From Flavobacterium sediminis (GTDB taxonomy: Bacteria; Bacteroidota; Bacteroidia; Flavobacteriales; Flavobacteriaceae), in the NCBI RefSeq assembly GCF_003148385.1, contig NZ_CP029463.1:2542001-2606000 (forward strand): a stretch of 64,000 bases of DNA, in the 5' to 3' direction. The position numbers were made by a program, and so were the translations under genes. The notes under the pieces were generated by a model. It was not told the origin of the DNA. It ran no database searches and worked only from the letters and a program-made list of their open reading frames with translations. This document shows, piece after piece, positions 7,887-16,957 of this stretch. Within the stretch, counting starts at the first letter, position 1; every line of letters begins with the position of its first letter.

Positions 7887-9878
7887 TTATCGTTTTAGAG
7901 CAAAATGCCCTTTTATGGTTTTGCCATTGGTTAATTCTAAAACGAACCAGTAATCTGAAGAAGGTAGAGGTTGATCATTATAAGTTCCGTTCCAACCGGT
8001 GCCTTCCGGACTAATTTGTTTTAGAAGTTTTCCAAATCTATCAAATATAAAAATTTTACTGGCTTGCAGCCCTCTTTTATCCAGATTTTTAATATTCCAA
8101 TAGTCGTTGTAGTTGTCTCCGTTAGGGGTGAAATATTTAGGATAATTCAATATGTAAAACGTTCCGATAGTGATACCACAGCCATTTTTATCCTGAATAT
8201 AGATCGTATATTCTCCTTCTTCCAGATATTCAAAAACAGGGCTATCCTGATAATTGATGCCGTTTAAAGAATATTCATAGTTGCCATTTCCGGATGTTAA
8301 GATCGTTGCAGTATTATTTGAATCAAAATCATGAATAACAATATCTGTTATGGTAGCAGCTTCTGAAGTAATGACAAAAAAGGTTTTAATTTTAGAACAG
8401 CCTTGATCGTTAGTAATGGTAACCGAATAGTTTCCGGCTGAATTTACATTTATGGATTCGGTAGTTGAACCGTCGTCCCAAAGATAACTACTGAAACCAC
8501 TGTCTGCCTGTAGAGTTTCTGTATTTCCATTACAAAGTCCGAGAGTTACATCATTAATTGTTTCTTCAAAAGTGTGTACTGTTAAGTTTATCGGATAATC
8601 GCTATAACAGTTGATATTGGAAATTCGGGCAAGTATTGTTTGTTGGTACGCTGTTGTATTAGTATAGTCTGACGGTAAAGCCGTATTAGAGCCTAATTCG
8701 TAAAAAGAGATCTGGAAATTAGACGGTAGATTGCTGAATAGTTGTGTCGCGATATTATTTAGATCAAAAGCGGTAATACCATCTTGATTATCGTCAGCAT
8801 CGCAACTTTCAAAATCAGTTTGATTAACAGTTAAATTCGGTGCAAATTCCAATTCAACCTCAGAATCAATTATACACCCTCCGATTGAAACTTCTACTTT
8901 ATAAATACCATCAGAAGTTACATCAAGTGTAGCATTGGTTTCACCGGTCAAAGGTGAATTGTTTTGGAACCATTGGTAAGTGGCTCCCGGAATAGTTTGC
9001 CCGATAGTATAAGGATTTTCAGAGGAACAGATTGGGTTGCCGTTAGCAACGGTTCTGTCATTTCCCAGATCTAAACCGAAATTAAAGCTTCCTCCTTCCA
9101 GAAAAATAGCGGAGTCATAGCGATAGTTACCTTCGTCGGCTATGACCAATTTAATATGGTATTGAACTCCGGGAGTAACATCCGCTTCGGCTATCATTCT
9201 TTTGGTCTGACCATTGTAATTCGTAGGATGATTCGTTCCGTTAAAAGCATCAAAATATTGTTCGTTCTGAGCATTACATCCTCCTGGAATATCCGGATGT
9301 ACATTAGTTACTTTTACGGGAGTGTTAGTCCCTGGTATAACGGCCAAGTTCTGATAAGCAGTAGAACCTGCTTCCCGTAATAGAAATGCAAAACCGTCTG
9401 AATAGGTACAGGTTGCCGTTCCGTGATATTCTTCAGAAGAAAAGATATAGTTAAAACTGATATGCGACCCTATCGGAATAAAATCAAATTCTAAAACTGT
9501 TGCATTTAGTGAGTTAGAAATACCCAGAGCTTGATTAAGGTCTGAATCGCCTCCCCAATTGATATTTCCGCCGCCATCATCTGAGATATACGTATTGGGT
9601 CCTGGTGCATTGTCAATTTTTCCGGAACTAAGTATAATACCGTTCTGAAATGGAAAACTACTTCCGTTATCACTAAAAAAGCCCCAACTTTCCTGTCCGT
9701 TACCAAAGTTACCGCCTGAAACGGAAACGTTGCTTACAGAAGCACAAGAATTAGAGAAGAGGACATCATTGACTAAGTCTTCGGCAGTGTAAGTATCATC
9801 AACCGTAATATATTGGGCATACAATTGAGGCATGCTTGTAAAAAGCACTAAGAAGCCAAAAATAAATTTCATTTTCAT
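7887..9878 (-). CDS. Secreted choice-of-anchor L protein with T9SS type B sorting domain
   Basis: A 663-residue surface or secreted protein. A signal peptide (FGFLVLFTSMPQLYAQ) is followed by a choice-of-anchor L domain (about 30-265, FNYIFSSEEYHGTATCTYSD, IADEGNYRYDSAIFLEGG), Ig/PKD-like beta modules (about 270-570) and the gliding-associated C-terminal domain (YFTPNGDNYNDYWNIKNL to the end GHFALKR), the signal for type IX secretion type B cargo. Function may be adhesion; no enzyme motif is seen. A TATCTTTG element lies 8 bases before the ATG, so the leader is very short. Genes downstream (crcB, nrnA, gldI) follow closely. Confidence 0.9.
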   Translation of the reverse strand: MKMKFIFGFLVLFTSMPQLYAQYITVDDTYTAEDLVNDVLFSNSCASVSNVSVSGGNFGNGQESWGFFSDNGSSFPFQNGIILSSGKIDNAPGPNTYISDDGGGNINWGGDSDLNQALGISNSLNATVLEFDFIPIGSHISFNYIFSSEEYHGTATCTYSDGFAFLLREAGSTAYQNLAVIPGTNTPVKVTNVHPDIPGGCNAQNEQYFDAFNGTNHPTNYNGQTKRMIAEADVTPGVQYHIKLVIADEGNYRYDSAIFLEGGSFNFGLDLGNDRTVANGNPICSSENPYTIGQTIPGATYQWFQNNSPLTGETNATLDVTSDGIYKVEVSIGGCIIDSEVELEFAPNLTVNQTDFESCDADDNQDGITAFDLNNIATQLFSNLPSNFQISFYELGSNTALPSDYTNTTAYQQTILARISNINCYSDYPINLTVHTFEETINDVTLGLCNGNTETLQADSGFSSYLWDDGSTTESINVNSAGNYSVTITNDQGCSKIKTFFVITSEAATITDIVIHDFDSNNTATILTSGNGNYEYSLNGINYQDSPVFEYLEEGEYTIYIQDKNGCGITIGTFYILNYPKYFTPNGDNYNDYWNIKNLDKRGLQASKIFIFDRFGKLLKQISPEGTGWNGTYNDQPLPSSDYWFVLELTNGKTIKGHFALKR

Positions 9879-9886
9879 AGTACCTG

Positions 9887-9894
9887 CAAAGATA
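9887..9894 (-). promoter_or_regulatory. -7 element for the T9SS cargo gene
   Basis: On the minus strand TATCTTTG is followed by only 8 bases before the ATG at 9878. A TTG lies 21 bases upstream of it, inside the end of the ABC permease gene. The transcript would be nearly leaderless. Confidence 0.5.
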
Positions 9895-10743
9895 CTATAA
9901 ATCTCGTTTTTTAAGCAATTTATAGGATAGGAAAATAAAGATAAAGATCCAGATTAAGGCGATCAGGATGTTTGAAAAGTGAACGCTGTAGTCTTTCGTG
10001 TTTTCTATTCCTACCTGAGTACCGATAGTTTTTACAAAATTCAATCGGGAATAAGGTTCAACAACGATGTTAGACATGGATTCAAGCGGAAAGAAATCAT
10101 AAATCTTATCAATTAAAGTATCGTCTTGTTTGTTCTCTTTCAGAATAACATATTTTAAAATTCCGTGACTAAAGAATTCAAACATTGACCAAAAGATCAA
10201 AAAACCAAGAGCAAAAGCGGAACGTTTGATTAAAACACTTAAAAATAAGCAGAATGAAAAGAAAGCTACTAATTTTATAAAATAGCCTAATACATATTCT
10301 AGTTGGGAAAAAACAATTGAAAATTCATTGTATGAAGAAAAGCGAAGCCCTAAAATCAATGTGATGAGAAAAACAAAAAGAGTCGATATCAATGAAAACA
10401 TTATAACCGTCAAAAATTTACTTAAAATAACCTCTTTTTTACTTAATCCGTCTATTAGGTTTTGTTTTAAAGTGTTATAGGTATATTCATTAGCCATCAT
10501 AGATACAATAACAACAGCTAAAAATATTTTGAAATAATCTGCTACATAAGTATTAAAATGCCAGATAAACGGGAAGTTAAATATTCCCTGATCGGCAATG
10601 TTAACATGAATAGGTCCCAGATCAAATTCGATATTACTAATTAAGAACAATAAGAATAAAAGAGAAAAATAGAGTATAACTAAGATTTTACTGGCTCTGT
10701 TCTTGAATATTTTTTGAAATTCTATAGAAAGTAAACGATACAT
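9895..10743 (-). CDS. ABC-2 type transporter permease
   Basis: A 282-residue inner-membrane protein with about six hydrophobic segments (for example ILVILYFSLLFLLFLI near 20-35, IFLAVVIVSMMANEYTYNTL near 73-92 and LIALIWIFIFIFLSY near 261-275). The MMANEYTYNTLKQNLIDGLS stretch after the second segment is typical of ABC-2 permeases of the Nat/Bcr type. It follows its ATPase gene by 4 bases, so the two form one exporter. The substrate is unknown. Confidence 0.85.
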   Translation of the reverse strand: MYRLLSIEFQKIFKNRASKILVILYFSLLFLLFLISNIEFDLGPIHVNIADQGIFNFPFIWHFNTYVADYFKIFLAVVIVSMMANEYTYNTLKQNLIDGLSKKEVILSKFLTVIMFSLISTLFVFLITLILGLRFSSYNEFSIVFSQLEYVLGYFIKLVAFFSFCLFLSVLIKRSAFALGFLIFWSMFEFFSHGILKYVILKENKQDDTLIDKIYDFFPLESMSNIVVEPYSRLNFVKTIGTQVGIENTKDYSVHFSNILIALIWIFIFIFLSYKLLKKRDL

Positions 10744-10747
10744 AACA

Positions 10748-11650
10748 TTAGGATTGATGATTGGTTAATTGTAAGAATTGTTCTTCAAGGCTGTGTTTTC
10801 TCTTAACCAAATGGCTAAGAACAATTCCTTTTTTGAATAAATAATCATTTAATTCAGCAGCTTCTAAACCGGAGTTTAGATAAACAATCAGTTTTCCGTC
10901 TTCCTGGCTTGTTTTGTCAACTGCCGGATGTTCCTTTATGATACTTTCCAAATGTACAATATCATCAGACTTCAATTCAAAAAACCCTTCGTTAGCAACC
11001 ATTTCATTTACAGTTCCCTGGTAAAGCATGACACCCTTTTGTAAAACAACTACATGGCTGCATACTTTTTCTACTTCATCTAATAAGTGTGATGCCAAGA
11101 GAATAGTTGTTCCTTGAGAAGCGATCAATTTTATTAATTCTCTGATCTGACGTATCCCTTGCGGATCAAGGCCATTGGTCGGTTCATCCAGAATTAAGAT
11201 CTCAGGGTCGTTCAAAAGGGCAGAGGCAATGGCCAAGCGTTGTTTCATCCCTAAAGAAAATGTCTTGAACTTACTGTCTTTGCGATCTAATAGACCTACT
11301 AATTCCAGTTTTTCTGCAATCTTTTCACGCGGAACTTCTTTAATTTTACAAACTAATGACAAGTTTTCTTCAGCAGTCATATAGGGATAAAAATTAGGAC
11401 GCTCAATAATAGCTCCTACTTTCTTTAAAGCATCATGAGTAGGTACTGTTCCGTCAAACCATTGGTATTCTCCTGAAGTTTTATTAACGACATTGAGAAC
11501 GATACCTAAAGTAGTTGATTTCCCTGAACCGTTAGGTCCTAAAATACCATAAACATTCCCTTTCTTTATTTCAAACGAAACGTTTTTAACAGCATGTACA
11601 TGATTGTTGTACACTTTGTCTAAGTTTCGAATAGTAAGAATTGTTTCCAA
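10748..11650 (-). CDS. ABC transporter ATP-binding protein
   Basis: A 300-residue ATPase of the BcrA/CcmA class with Walker A GPNGSGKST (about 38-46), Q-loop region AIIERPNFYP, signature SLGMKQRLAIASAL (about 132-145), Walker B LILDEPTNGLDP, and the switch His in LLASHLLDEVEKV. A C-terminal extension (about 215-300) is usual for ABC-2 exporters. It pairs with the permease 4 bases downstream. It is not clearly GldA of the gliding machinery, because its closest features are those of generic peptide or antibiotic exporters. Confidence 0.88.
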   Translation of the reverse strand: METILTIRNLDKVYNNHVHAVKNVSFEIKKGNVYGILGPNGSGKSTTLGIVLNVVNKTSGEYQWFDGTVPTHDALKKVGAIIERPNFYPYMTAEENLSLVCKIKEVPREKIAEKLELVGLLDRKDSKFKTFSLGMKQRLAIASALLNDPEILILDEPTNGLDPQGIRQIRELIKLIASQGTTILLASHLLDEVEKVCSHVVVLQKGVMLYQGTVNEMVANEGFFELKSDDIVHLESIIKEHPAVDKTSQEDGKLIVYLNSGLEAAELNDYLFKKGIVLSHLVKRKHSLEEQFLQLTNHQS

Positions 11651-11807
11651 AATAGTTTTATTTAGTTGGTTTTTAAAAAGCCGATAACTTCTTTCTGTGT
11701 AAGACGGAACTTGAGCCTTTTTGTTACAATTTTATTTTTAAATCCCCTGACTTTGTTAAAGTGTATTTATTTTTTTAGAGTTTTGTAAAACATATTGAAA
11801 AAAACTG

Positions 11808-11815
11808 TAGGTTTA
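11808..11815 (+). promoter_or_regulatory. Possible -7 element for tRNA-Ala
   Basis: TAGGTTTA differs by one base from TAnnTTTG and lies 14 bases before the tRNA. A TTG at 11783-11785 is 22 bases upstream, slightly long for the usual spacing. Confidence 0.3.
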
Positions 11816-11829
11816 CGGATATCGTCTAA

Positions 11830-11903
11830 GGGGGATTAGCTCAGTTGGCTAGAGCGCTACGCTGGCAGCGTAGAGGTCATCGGTTCGAGCCCGATATTCT
11901 CCA
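11830..11903 (+). tRNA. tRNA-Ala (GGC)
   Basis: A 74-base cloverleaf with acceptor GGGGGAT/ATTCTCC, anticodon stem CTACG/CGTAG around CTGGCAG (anticodon GGC) and T stem ATCGG/CCGAT. CCA is not encoded. It lies alone on the plus strand among minus-strand genes and has its own terminator just after it. Confidence 0.95.
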
Positions 11904-11904
11904 C

Positions 11905-11937
11905 AAAAAATCCCGATCTGACCGATCGGGATTTTTT
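11905..11937 (+). terminator. Terminator of tRNA-Ala
   Basis: AAAAAATCCCGATC (11905-11918) pairs with GATCGGGATTTTTT (11924-11937) around TGACC. Because the arms give T tracts on both strands, it may also stop minus-strand transcripts from the DUF1328 gene. Confidence 0.85.
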
Positions 11938-12000
11938 AATTCAACCAAAACTCAAAACTTAAACTAAACGTAATTATAAGATTGTTGTAGCATATTTGTT

Positions 12001-12156
12001 TTACCTTTTTCCTCTTATAAGAGAAAGAATAAAAAGGACGATAAATATGAAAAATAAGATTTTTGCAATTTGAGCGGCTCCGGCAGCAATACCTCCAAAG
12101 CCTAAAATTCCGGCAACAATAGCAAGAATTATGAATATAATAGTCCAGCGTAACAT
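12001..12156 (-). CDS. DUF1328 family small membrane protein (51 aa)
   Basis: A 51-residue protein, [20 protein letters not shown] at the start and [11 protein letters not shown] at the end. It has two hydrophobic helices with a small-residue hinge ([13 protein letters not shown]), typical of the DUF1328/YtjA family of tiny inner-membrane proteins, often linked to envelope or osmotic stress. It was found by translating 12156-12001 directly; it is easily missed because it is so short. A TAACTTTG element lies about 40 bases upstream. The biochemical role is unknown. Confidence 0.85.
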   Translation of the reverse strand: MLRWTIIFIILAIVAGILGFGGIAAGAAQIAKILFFIFIVLFILSLIRGKR

Positions 12157-12197
12157 AGTTTTATATTTTTAAAGGTTAGTATCTTTTTTTGATAAAA

Positions 12198-12205
12198 CAA
12201 AGTTA
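12198..12205 (-). promoter_or_regulatory. -7 element for the DUF1328 gene
   Basis: Minus-strand TAACTTTG, an exact TAnnTTTG match, lies 41 bases before the ATG at 12156. No clear -33 TTG was found. Confidence 0.4.
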
Positions 12206-12282
12206 GGTTGTGAAGCTTACTGATGTGTTACATGATTTTGTAAAAATGTTTCAAAACCTTACTATTAGAGTATAGTCTACAT

Positions 12283-13047
12283 TTAAAAACCTTCAAAAAC
12301 ACCCAAACCAAATAGTGCAAAATCATATTTCACAGGATCTTGGGGATCCAATAATCTAAGATTGGTGTCTAGCTCTACTAAAGCTTTAGCATCGTTTTGT
12401 TTACGAGTAAGTAAACCAAGTTTTCGGGCAACATTTCCGCTGTGTACATCGAGGGGACAGGATAAATGAGCCGGATTGATAGATTTCCATATTCCTAAAT
12501 CGACTCCTTTATTGTCTTGACGAACTAACCAACGCAACATCATGTTGATCCGTTTGGCAGCTGATTTATTCAAAGGATCGGAAATGTGTTTTGTAGTTCT
12601 TGGCAAATGCGGGATTTCAAAAAAGATACGTTTGAAATTGGAAATGCTCTCTACTTGGTTTCCATTGCTTTGGGATTGATTAAAAACCGCTTCCAAACCA
12701 TCGTGATTTTGGTATATGTTGCGCAACGCTTTAATAAATGTTTTAGCGTCCTGTCCGTTGAAAGTTCTGTGTACAAAGGTATTTAGTGTTTCTAAGTGCT
12801 CTTCCTTGTGGGTCATGACAAAATCATAAGGAGAATTTCCCATAATTTCCATAAACCGCTGTCCGCTTCTGATAATCATTTTCCGATTTCCCCAAGCTAA
12901 AATAGCAGCTATAAAAGCCGCAATTTCAATATCTTCTTTGACCGTAAAGGAATGCGGGATTTGTATAGGATCAGTTGTTATAAAATCAGGACGATTGTAT
13001 AAATCGGCTTTTTCATCTAAGAAATCTTTTAGCTCTGTAGAAGTCAT
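12283..13047 (-). CDS. TIGR02757 family (DUF2400) protein
   Basis: A 254-residue cytoplasmic protein with hallmarks of the TIGR02757 family: FIAAILAWGNRKMIIRSGQR (about 44-63), the basic cluster MMLRWLVRQDNKGVDLGIW, and the C-terminal block CPLDVHSGNVARKLGLLTRK (about 196-215). Its fold is thought to be helical and related to HhH-type DNA glycosylases, but no activity is established. It overlaps the start of the acetyltransferase-linked gene order by 4 bases (ATGA at 13044-13047), so translation is probably coupled. Confidence 0.88.
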   Translation of the reverse strand: MTSTELKDFLDEKADLYNRPDFITTDPIQIPHSFTVKEDIEIAAFIAAILAWGNRKMIIRSGQRFMEIMGNSPYDFVMTHKEEHLETLNTFVHRTFNGQDAKTFIKALRNIYQNHDGLEAVFNQSQSNGNQVESISNFKRIFFEIPHLPRTTKHISDPLNKSAAKRINMMLRWLVRQDNKGVDLGIWKSINPAHLSCPLDVHSGNVARKLGLLTRKQNDAKALVELDTNLRLLDPQDPVKYDFALFGLGVFEGF

Positions 13048-13541
13048 TTAGAAATTTTATAGATTAGTGCTTCATGTAAACCTTCAACAGTTTCCTGATG
13101 GGAAAATTGCATTCCTACTTTTTCTAAAACACGTTGCGAGGCGGTATTTTCAGGCATTGTTCTTCCGATAATTTCCGTAAAATGTAATTGATTAAAACCA
13201 TAATCAAGACAGGCTTGAGCAGCTTCGGTAGCATATCCTTTATTCCAAGTCTCTTCTAAAAAACGAAAGCCCAGATCAATGAATTCATGATCGTGGTTTT
13301 TGAGCCCGCACCAACCGATAGAAGTGTTCTTTTCTTTTTCAATAACCAACCATCTTCCTGTACCGAATATTTTATAATCTAAATAATTTTTAATAAAATC
13401 GTTAGCTTCTTTTACAGATAAAAAAGGAGCGTCGCCTGTATATCGGATAACGTTAGAGTTTTGATTTAACAGGAAAAGAAAATCTGCATCATCAGGTTCA
13501 AATTCCCGTAGTATTAATCGATCGGTCTCTAAAATTTTCAT
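13044..13541 (-). CDS. GNAT family N-acetyltransferase (RimJ/RimL type)
   Basis: A 165-residue acetyl-CoA-dependent acetyltransferase. It starts METDRLILREFEPDD-like (MKILETDRLILREFEPDDAD), has IGWCGLKNHDHEFIDLGFRF, and the acetyl-CoA loop WNKGYATEAAQACLDYGF with NTASQRVLEKVGM, all typical of the RimJ/RimL subgroup. The substrate may be a protein N-terminus or a small molecule and cannot be told from sequence. It lies between a LolD-like ATPase (2-base gap) and the TIGR02757 gene (4-base overlap). Confidence 0.87.
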   Translation of the reverse strand: MKILETDRLILREFEPDDADFLFLLNQNSNVIRYTGDAPFLSVKEANDFIKNYLDYKIFGTGRWLVIEKEKNTSIGWCGLKNHDHEFIDLGFRFLEETWNKGYATEAAQACLDYGFNQLHFTEIIGRTMPENTASQRVLEKVGMQFSHQETVEGLHEALIYKISK

Positions 13542-13543
13542 AA

Positions 13544-14203
13544 TTATACAATATTTCCGTCGACCATGGTCAGTTTTCTGTCGGCCATATCAGCCAAATC
13601 TTCATTGTGGGTAACAATAACGAAAGTTTGTCCGAACTCGTCTCGAAGCTTAAAAAAAAGCTGGTGTAAATTTTCGGCACTATGAGTATCTAAATTTCCT
13701 GAAGGTTCGTCGGCAAAGATAACAGCCGGTTTGTTGATCAAAGCTCTGGCAACCGCTACTCTTTGTTGTTCACCACCGGAAAGTTCTCCGGGTTTGTGAT
13801 CGATACGGTGTGAAAGCCCTAAATAATCCAGAAGTTTTTTGGCTTCTGCTTCCACTTCTGTTTTGTTTCTGTTGGCAATAAAACCAGGAATACAGACGTT
13901 TTCCAAAGCCGTGAATTCCGGTAACAATTGATGGAATTGAAAAATAAAACCTAAATGCCGGTTGCGAAAACGAGATAAGTTTTTGTCATTTATTTTTAAA
14001 ACATCTTCATTGTTGATCACAAGTGAGGAGTCATCAGAAAGATTGGGCTTGTCTAATGTCCCTAAAATCTGTAATAAGGTTGTTTTCCCAGCTCCGGAAG
14101 CACCTACTATAGAAACGATCTCTCCTTTTTGGATATGTAAATTAACTCCTTTCAGAACATGAAGCGTTCCATAGCTTTTATGAATGTTATAGGCTTTTAT
14201 CAT
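13544..14203 (-). CDS. LolD-like ABC transporter ATP-binding protein
   Basis: A 219-residue ATPase with Walker [10 protein letters not shown] (about 33-41), signature [15 protein letters not shown] (about 139-153), Walker [13 protein letters not shown] and switch His in [12 protein letters not shown]. Length and SGGEQQR..EPSGNLD motifs place it with the LolD/MacB class, which drives lipoprotein release or efflux with a MacB-fold permease. No permease is next to it, so its partner must be encoded elsewhere. This is common for the Bacteroidota copy. The assignment to LolD itself is inference. Confidence 0.85.
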   Translation of the reverse strand: MIKAYNIHKSYGTLHVLKGVNLHIQKGEIVSIVGASGAGKTTLLQILGTLDKPNLSDDSSLVINNEDVLKINDKNLSRFRNRHLGFIFQFHQLLPEFTALENVCIPGFIANRNKTEVEAEAKKLLDYLGLSHRIDHKPGELSGGEQQRVAVARALINKPAVIFADEPSGNLDTHSAENLHQLFFKLRDEFGQTFVIVTHNEDLADMADRKLTMVDGNIV

Positions 14204-14335
14204 GACAAATTTTTTACAAAGTAACTTATTTTGAGGAAATCAAACTATTTTGAAATACAAAAAATGTGATAAAAATTAGTTAAACCGTTTATTTAAAAAA
14301 TAATTAATGGCTAACTTGGGATAAAAATTGCAAAA

Positions 14336-14977
14336 ATGAAAATAGTTTTAGTAGTAAGTTTGTTGATCGTGACTGGATGTCAGGGGCAAAAAAAACAAAA
14401 AGAAGAACAAAAAAATAAAGAACCTATTGTTATAAAAATGGATAAACATAATGAGATCGCAACTTTTGCGGGAGGGTGTTTTTGGTGTACAGAAGCCATA
14501 TTTCAGGAAGTAAAAGGAGTGAAAAAAGTAGTATCCGGTTATATCGGCGGAACGACTAAAAATCCCACGTACAAAGAAGTATGTACAGGTGCAACCGGAC
14601 ATGCGGAGGCAATTCAAATCACTTTTGATCCGACAGAAGTGGCTTACGAAGATTTATTAGAGATTTTTTTCGGTACTCATGATCCGACTACTTTAAACCG
14701 TCAGGGAGCTGATGTGGGGACACAATACAGAAGTGAAATTTTTTACTATACACAGGCACAAAAAGAAAAGGCAGAGCATTATATTCAGTTAATAGAAAAG
14801 GAAAAATTGTATACTAAGCCTATAGTAACCAAAGTGTCTCCGGCATCTGAATTTTATCCGGCAGAAGATTACCATCAGGACTATTACAGTCAAAATGCAT
14901 CTCAAGGTTATTGTCAGATGGTTATTGCACCAAAGTTGGAGAAATTGAGAAAATATTACCATTCCAAATTAAAATAA
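14336..14977 (+). CDS. msrA: Lipoprotein peptide-methionine (S)-S-oxide reductase
   Basis: A 213-residue MsrA that repairs methionine-S-sulfoxide. The catalytic motif AGGCFWCTEAIFQEVKGV sits at about 46-63 (nucleophile Cys48). EIFYYTQAQKEKAEHYI and the C-terminal EDYHQDYY are also family hallmarks. The N-terminus MKIVLVVSLLIVTGCQGQ is a lipoprotein signal (Cys15), so it acts in the envelope, not the cytoplasm. No MsrB is fused or adjacent. The gene is monocistronic and divergent from the LolD-like gene. Confidence 0.94.
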   Translation: MKIVLVVSLLIVTGCQGQKKQKEEQKNKEPIVIKMDKHNEIATFAGGCFWCTEAIFQEVKGVKKVVSGYIGGTTKNPTYKEVCTGATGHAEAIQITFDPTEVAYEDLLEIFFGTHDPTTLNRQGADVGTQYRSEIFYYTQAQKEKAEHYIQLIEKEKLYTKPIVTKVSPASEFYPAEDYHQDYYSQNASQGYCQMVIAPKLEKLRKYYHSKLK

Positions 14978-15012
14978 TGAGTATTTTCAATTCTGAAGTA
15001 CTATATTGGCAT

Positions 15013-15020
15013 TAGTTTTG
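15013..15020 (+). promoter_or_regulatory. -7 element for the 100-aa membrane protein gene
   Basis: TAGTTTTG matches TAnnTTTG and lies 34 bases before the ATG at 15055. No clear TTG at -33. Confidence 0.45.
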
Positions 15021-15054
15021 TTTGTATAGAGATAGTTGAATAAAAAAAGATATA

Positions 15055-15357
15055 ATGGGAGAAGAGGTAATAGTTAAACCTGAAGTTAAATCTTCTAATA
15101 AGAAAGCAAAGTTAGTATTGAGCATTATTTTTGACCTGATAGGAATGATGTCTTATTTGGTGCCTGTATTTGGTGAGGCTGTTGATGTAATCTGGGCTCC
15201 TATTTCCGGTTTGTTATTAATGTTGATGTATAAAGGAACTAAAGGTAAAGTGGCTGGTATTATCGGTACGATTGAAGAGCTAATTCCTTTTATCGATATT
15301 ATTCCGACTTTTACATTGACTTGGCTTTATACGTATTTTATTCAAAAAGAAGAATAA
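15055..15357 (+). CDS. Small conserved membrane protein (100 aa)
   Basis: A 100-residue protein with a charged N-terminus (MGEEVIVKPEVKSSNKKAK) and three hydrophobic stretches (about 20-40, 48-62 and 80-95), so an inner-membrane protein. Repeated proline-bearing turns (YLVPVFGEAVD, ELIPFIDIIPTFT) suggest two related halves. I do not recognise a named family and no catalytic motif is seen. It has its own promoter-like element and ends in a strong terminator shared with the convergent hydrolase gene. Confidence 0.78.
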   Translation: MGEEVIVKPEVKSSNKKAKLVLSIIFDLIGMMSYLVPVFGEAVDVIWAPISGLLLMLMYKGTKGKVAGIIGTIEELIPFIDIIPTFTLTWLYTYFIQKEE

Positions 15358-15383
15358 AAAAAGCGGCATTTGCCGCTTTTTTT
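15356..15383. terminator. Bidirectional terminator
   Basis: AAAAAAAGCGGCA (15356-15368) pairs with TGCCGCTTTTTTT (15371-15383) around TT. It lies between two convergent genes, and the stop of the minus-strand hydrolase gene overlaps its edge. Confidence 0.88.
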
Positions 15384-16440
15384 ATTTTAAATTTTCTTTA
15401 AAGAAAACTTCTAATTTGTCAAAAGGAATGATATCAATTTTATCATATAAATCAGTATGAACTTTGCCCGGAATTATCATTAGTTCTTTGGGGTCATTGG
15501 CTACTTTAAAAGCATCTTCGCTAAAATATTTAGAATGTGCATTTTCACCCGCTATAATTAAAATTGGTCTTGGTGATATTTCATTGATGTACGTTAAAAT
15601 AGGCATATTCATTAACGAAAAAGAATTGGTTTTTGTCCAAGAACCGTTAGAGTTGATTGAACGCTCGTGAAAACCTCTTGGGGTTTTGTAATAGTCGAAA
15701 TAACCTTGTACAAATTCTGGTTCATCCTCTTTTAATTCATTTGGTAAACCTTGCCCTGATAATTCAGGAGTTTCATTTTTGGCGTCTATCCAACGTTGCT
15801 GGCTCATTTGCTCTAGCATTTGACTACGTTGTTCTGGTGTCATGGAGTCGAAATATCCTTTTGAAGTTACCCTTGACATATCATACATACTTGTTGTGGC
15901 AACTGCTTTTACACGTTTGTCAACAGCAGTAGCATTTAAAGCAAAACCACCGAAGCCACAAATACCAATAATTCCTAATTTGTTTCGATCTATATTTTGT
16001 TGCAAACCAAGGAAATCAATCGCGGCACTGAAATCTTCCGTATTAATATCGGGGGAAGAGATGTTTCTCGGTTCGCCACCACTTTCCCCTGTATAGGAAG
16101 GGTCGAAAGCTAATACAGCAAAACCTCGTTGCGCCATTTGATTGGCATACAAACCTGAAGCTTGTTCTTTTACAGCGCCATAAGGTCCGCTAATAGCTAA
16201 TGCCGGAAAATTAGTTCCTCTATTTTTTGGAAGGTATAAATCGCCTGAAAGTGGAATACCATAACGATTTTTAAACGTTACTTTTTGACGTGAAACATTA
16301 TCACTTAATTCAAATGTATAGTGTTCTTCTTTTGTGTTCATTTTTTCTGTTTTTTGAGTTTGTTCTTCGTTTTTTTGATTGAACTGACAAGAGATTAAAA
16401 GTATTATGCCAACAAATACGAGTGTTGAAAAAGGCTTCAT
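15382..16440 (-). CDS. Alpha/beta hydrolase lipoprotein (dienelactone-hydrolase-like)
   Basis: A 352-residue exported lipoprotein (LLISC, Cys18) with an alpha/beta hydrolase fold. The beta-strand region FPALAISGPYGAVKEQASG forms the oxyanion side, and the nucleophile elbow is GIIGICGFGG with Cys161 in place of the usual Ser, as in dienelactone hydrolases. The acid/base end is GKVHTDLYD (His about 330). An alternative name would be acetyl xylan esterase-like. It follows the cupin gene by 11 bases and lies near an AraC regulator, so the three may form a catabolic or detoxifying cassette. Substrate unknown. Confidence 0.83.
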   Translation of the reverse strand: MKPFSTLVFVGIILLISCQFNQKNEEQTQKTEKMNTKEEHYTFELSDNVSRQKVTFKNRYGIPLSGDLYLPKNRGTNFPALAISGPYGAVKEQASGLYANQMAQRGFAVLAFDPSYTGESGGEPRNISSPDINTEDFSAAIDFLGLQQNIDRNKLGIIGICGFGGFALNATAVDKRVKAVATTSMYDMSRVTSKGYFDSMTPEQRSQMLEQMSQQRWIDAKNETPELSGQGLPNELKEDEPEFVQGYFDYYKTPRGFHERSINSNGSWTKTNSFSLMNMPILTYINEISPRPILIIAGENAHSKYFSEDAFKVANDPKELMIIPGKVHTDLYDKIDIIPFDKLEVFFKENLK

Positions 16441-16451
16441 CTTTTATTTAA

Positions 16452-16952
16452 TTATGGATGTGTATTTGTATTTGCTTCATCAAATTCTTCATCTGTCACT
16501 GCATCTAACCAAGTTACCTGTTCGTTGTTTTTGTAATTGGTAATGGCAATATGTGTCATAGTTGTATTAGCAGTAGCTCCATGCCAATGCTCAACATTTT
16601 CAGGAATATTGATCACATCTCCTTTTTTGATCAACTTTGCCGGTTTACCTTTTTCCTGATAGATTCCTTTACCGTTTATGACCAATAATACTTGCCCTTT
16701 TGGATGCGTGTGCCAATTGGTTCTGGAGCCAATTTCGAAAGTTACACTTCCGGCAGAGAATTCGTTATTATGGTCTTTTGCTACAAGCGGAGTTAAAAAA
16801 GCATTTCCTGAAAACCAATCGTTTGGTAATTTTTGCCCTTTAGGATAAAGTGCTGAATTGTTCTCTTCTTTCATTTTTTTCTGGTTTTTATTATTGTAAC
16901 AAGCTGTAAAAGTGAATAATAAGCTTGCGAATAGTATTGTTTTCATTCTCAT
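16452..16952 (-). CDS. Cupin domain lipoprotein
   Basis: A 166-residue protein with a lipoprotein signal (LFTFTAC, Cys18) and one cupin barrel: SRTNWHTHPKGQVLLVINGKG for motif 1 and GDVINIPENVEHWHGATAN for motif 2, with the expected His/Glu metal ligands (WHTHPKGQ, EHWHGA). Such cupins often accompany carboxymuconolactone decarboxylase-like enzymes and AraC regulators. It shares a likely transcript with the downstream hydrolase. A small inverted repeat in its promoter may be a regulator site. Confidence 0.87.
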   Translation of the reverse strand: MRMKTILFASLLFTFTACYNNKNQKKMKEENNSALYPKGQKLPNDWFSGNAFLTPLVAKDHNNEFSAGSVTFEIGSRTNWHTHPKGQVLLVINGKGIYQEKGKPAKLIKKGDVINIPENVEHWHGATANTTMTHIAITNYKNNEQVTWLDAVTDEEFDEANTNTHP

Positions 16953-16957
16953 TTTTT

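Noticed and set aside
10748..11650. Calling the ABC ATPase GldA
   Set aside because: GldA is of similar size and gliding genes are near, but the motifs are generic and gldF/gldG are not adjacent.
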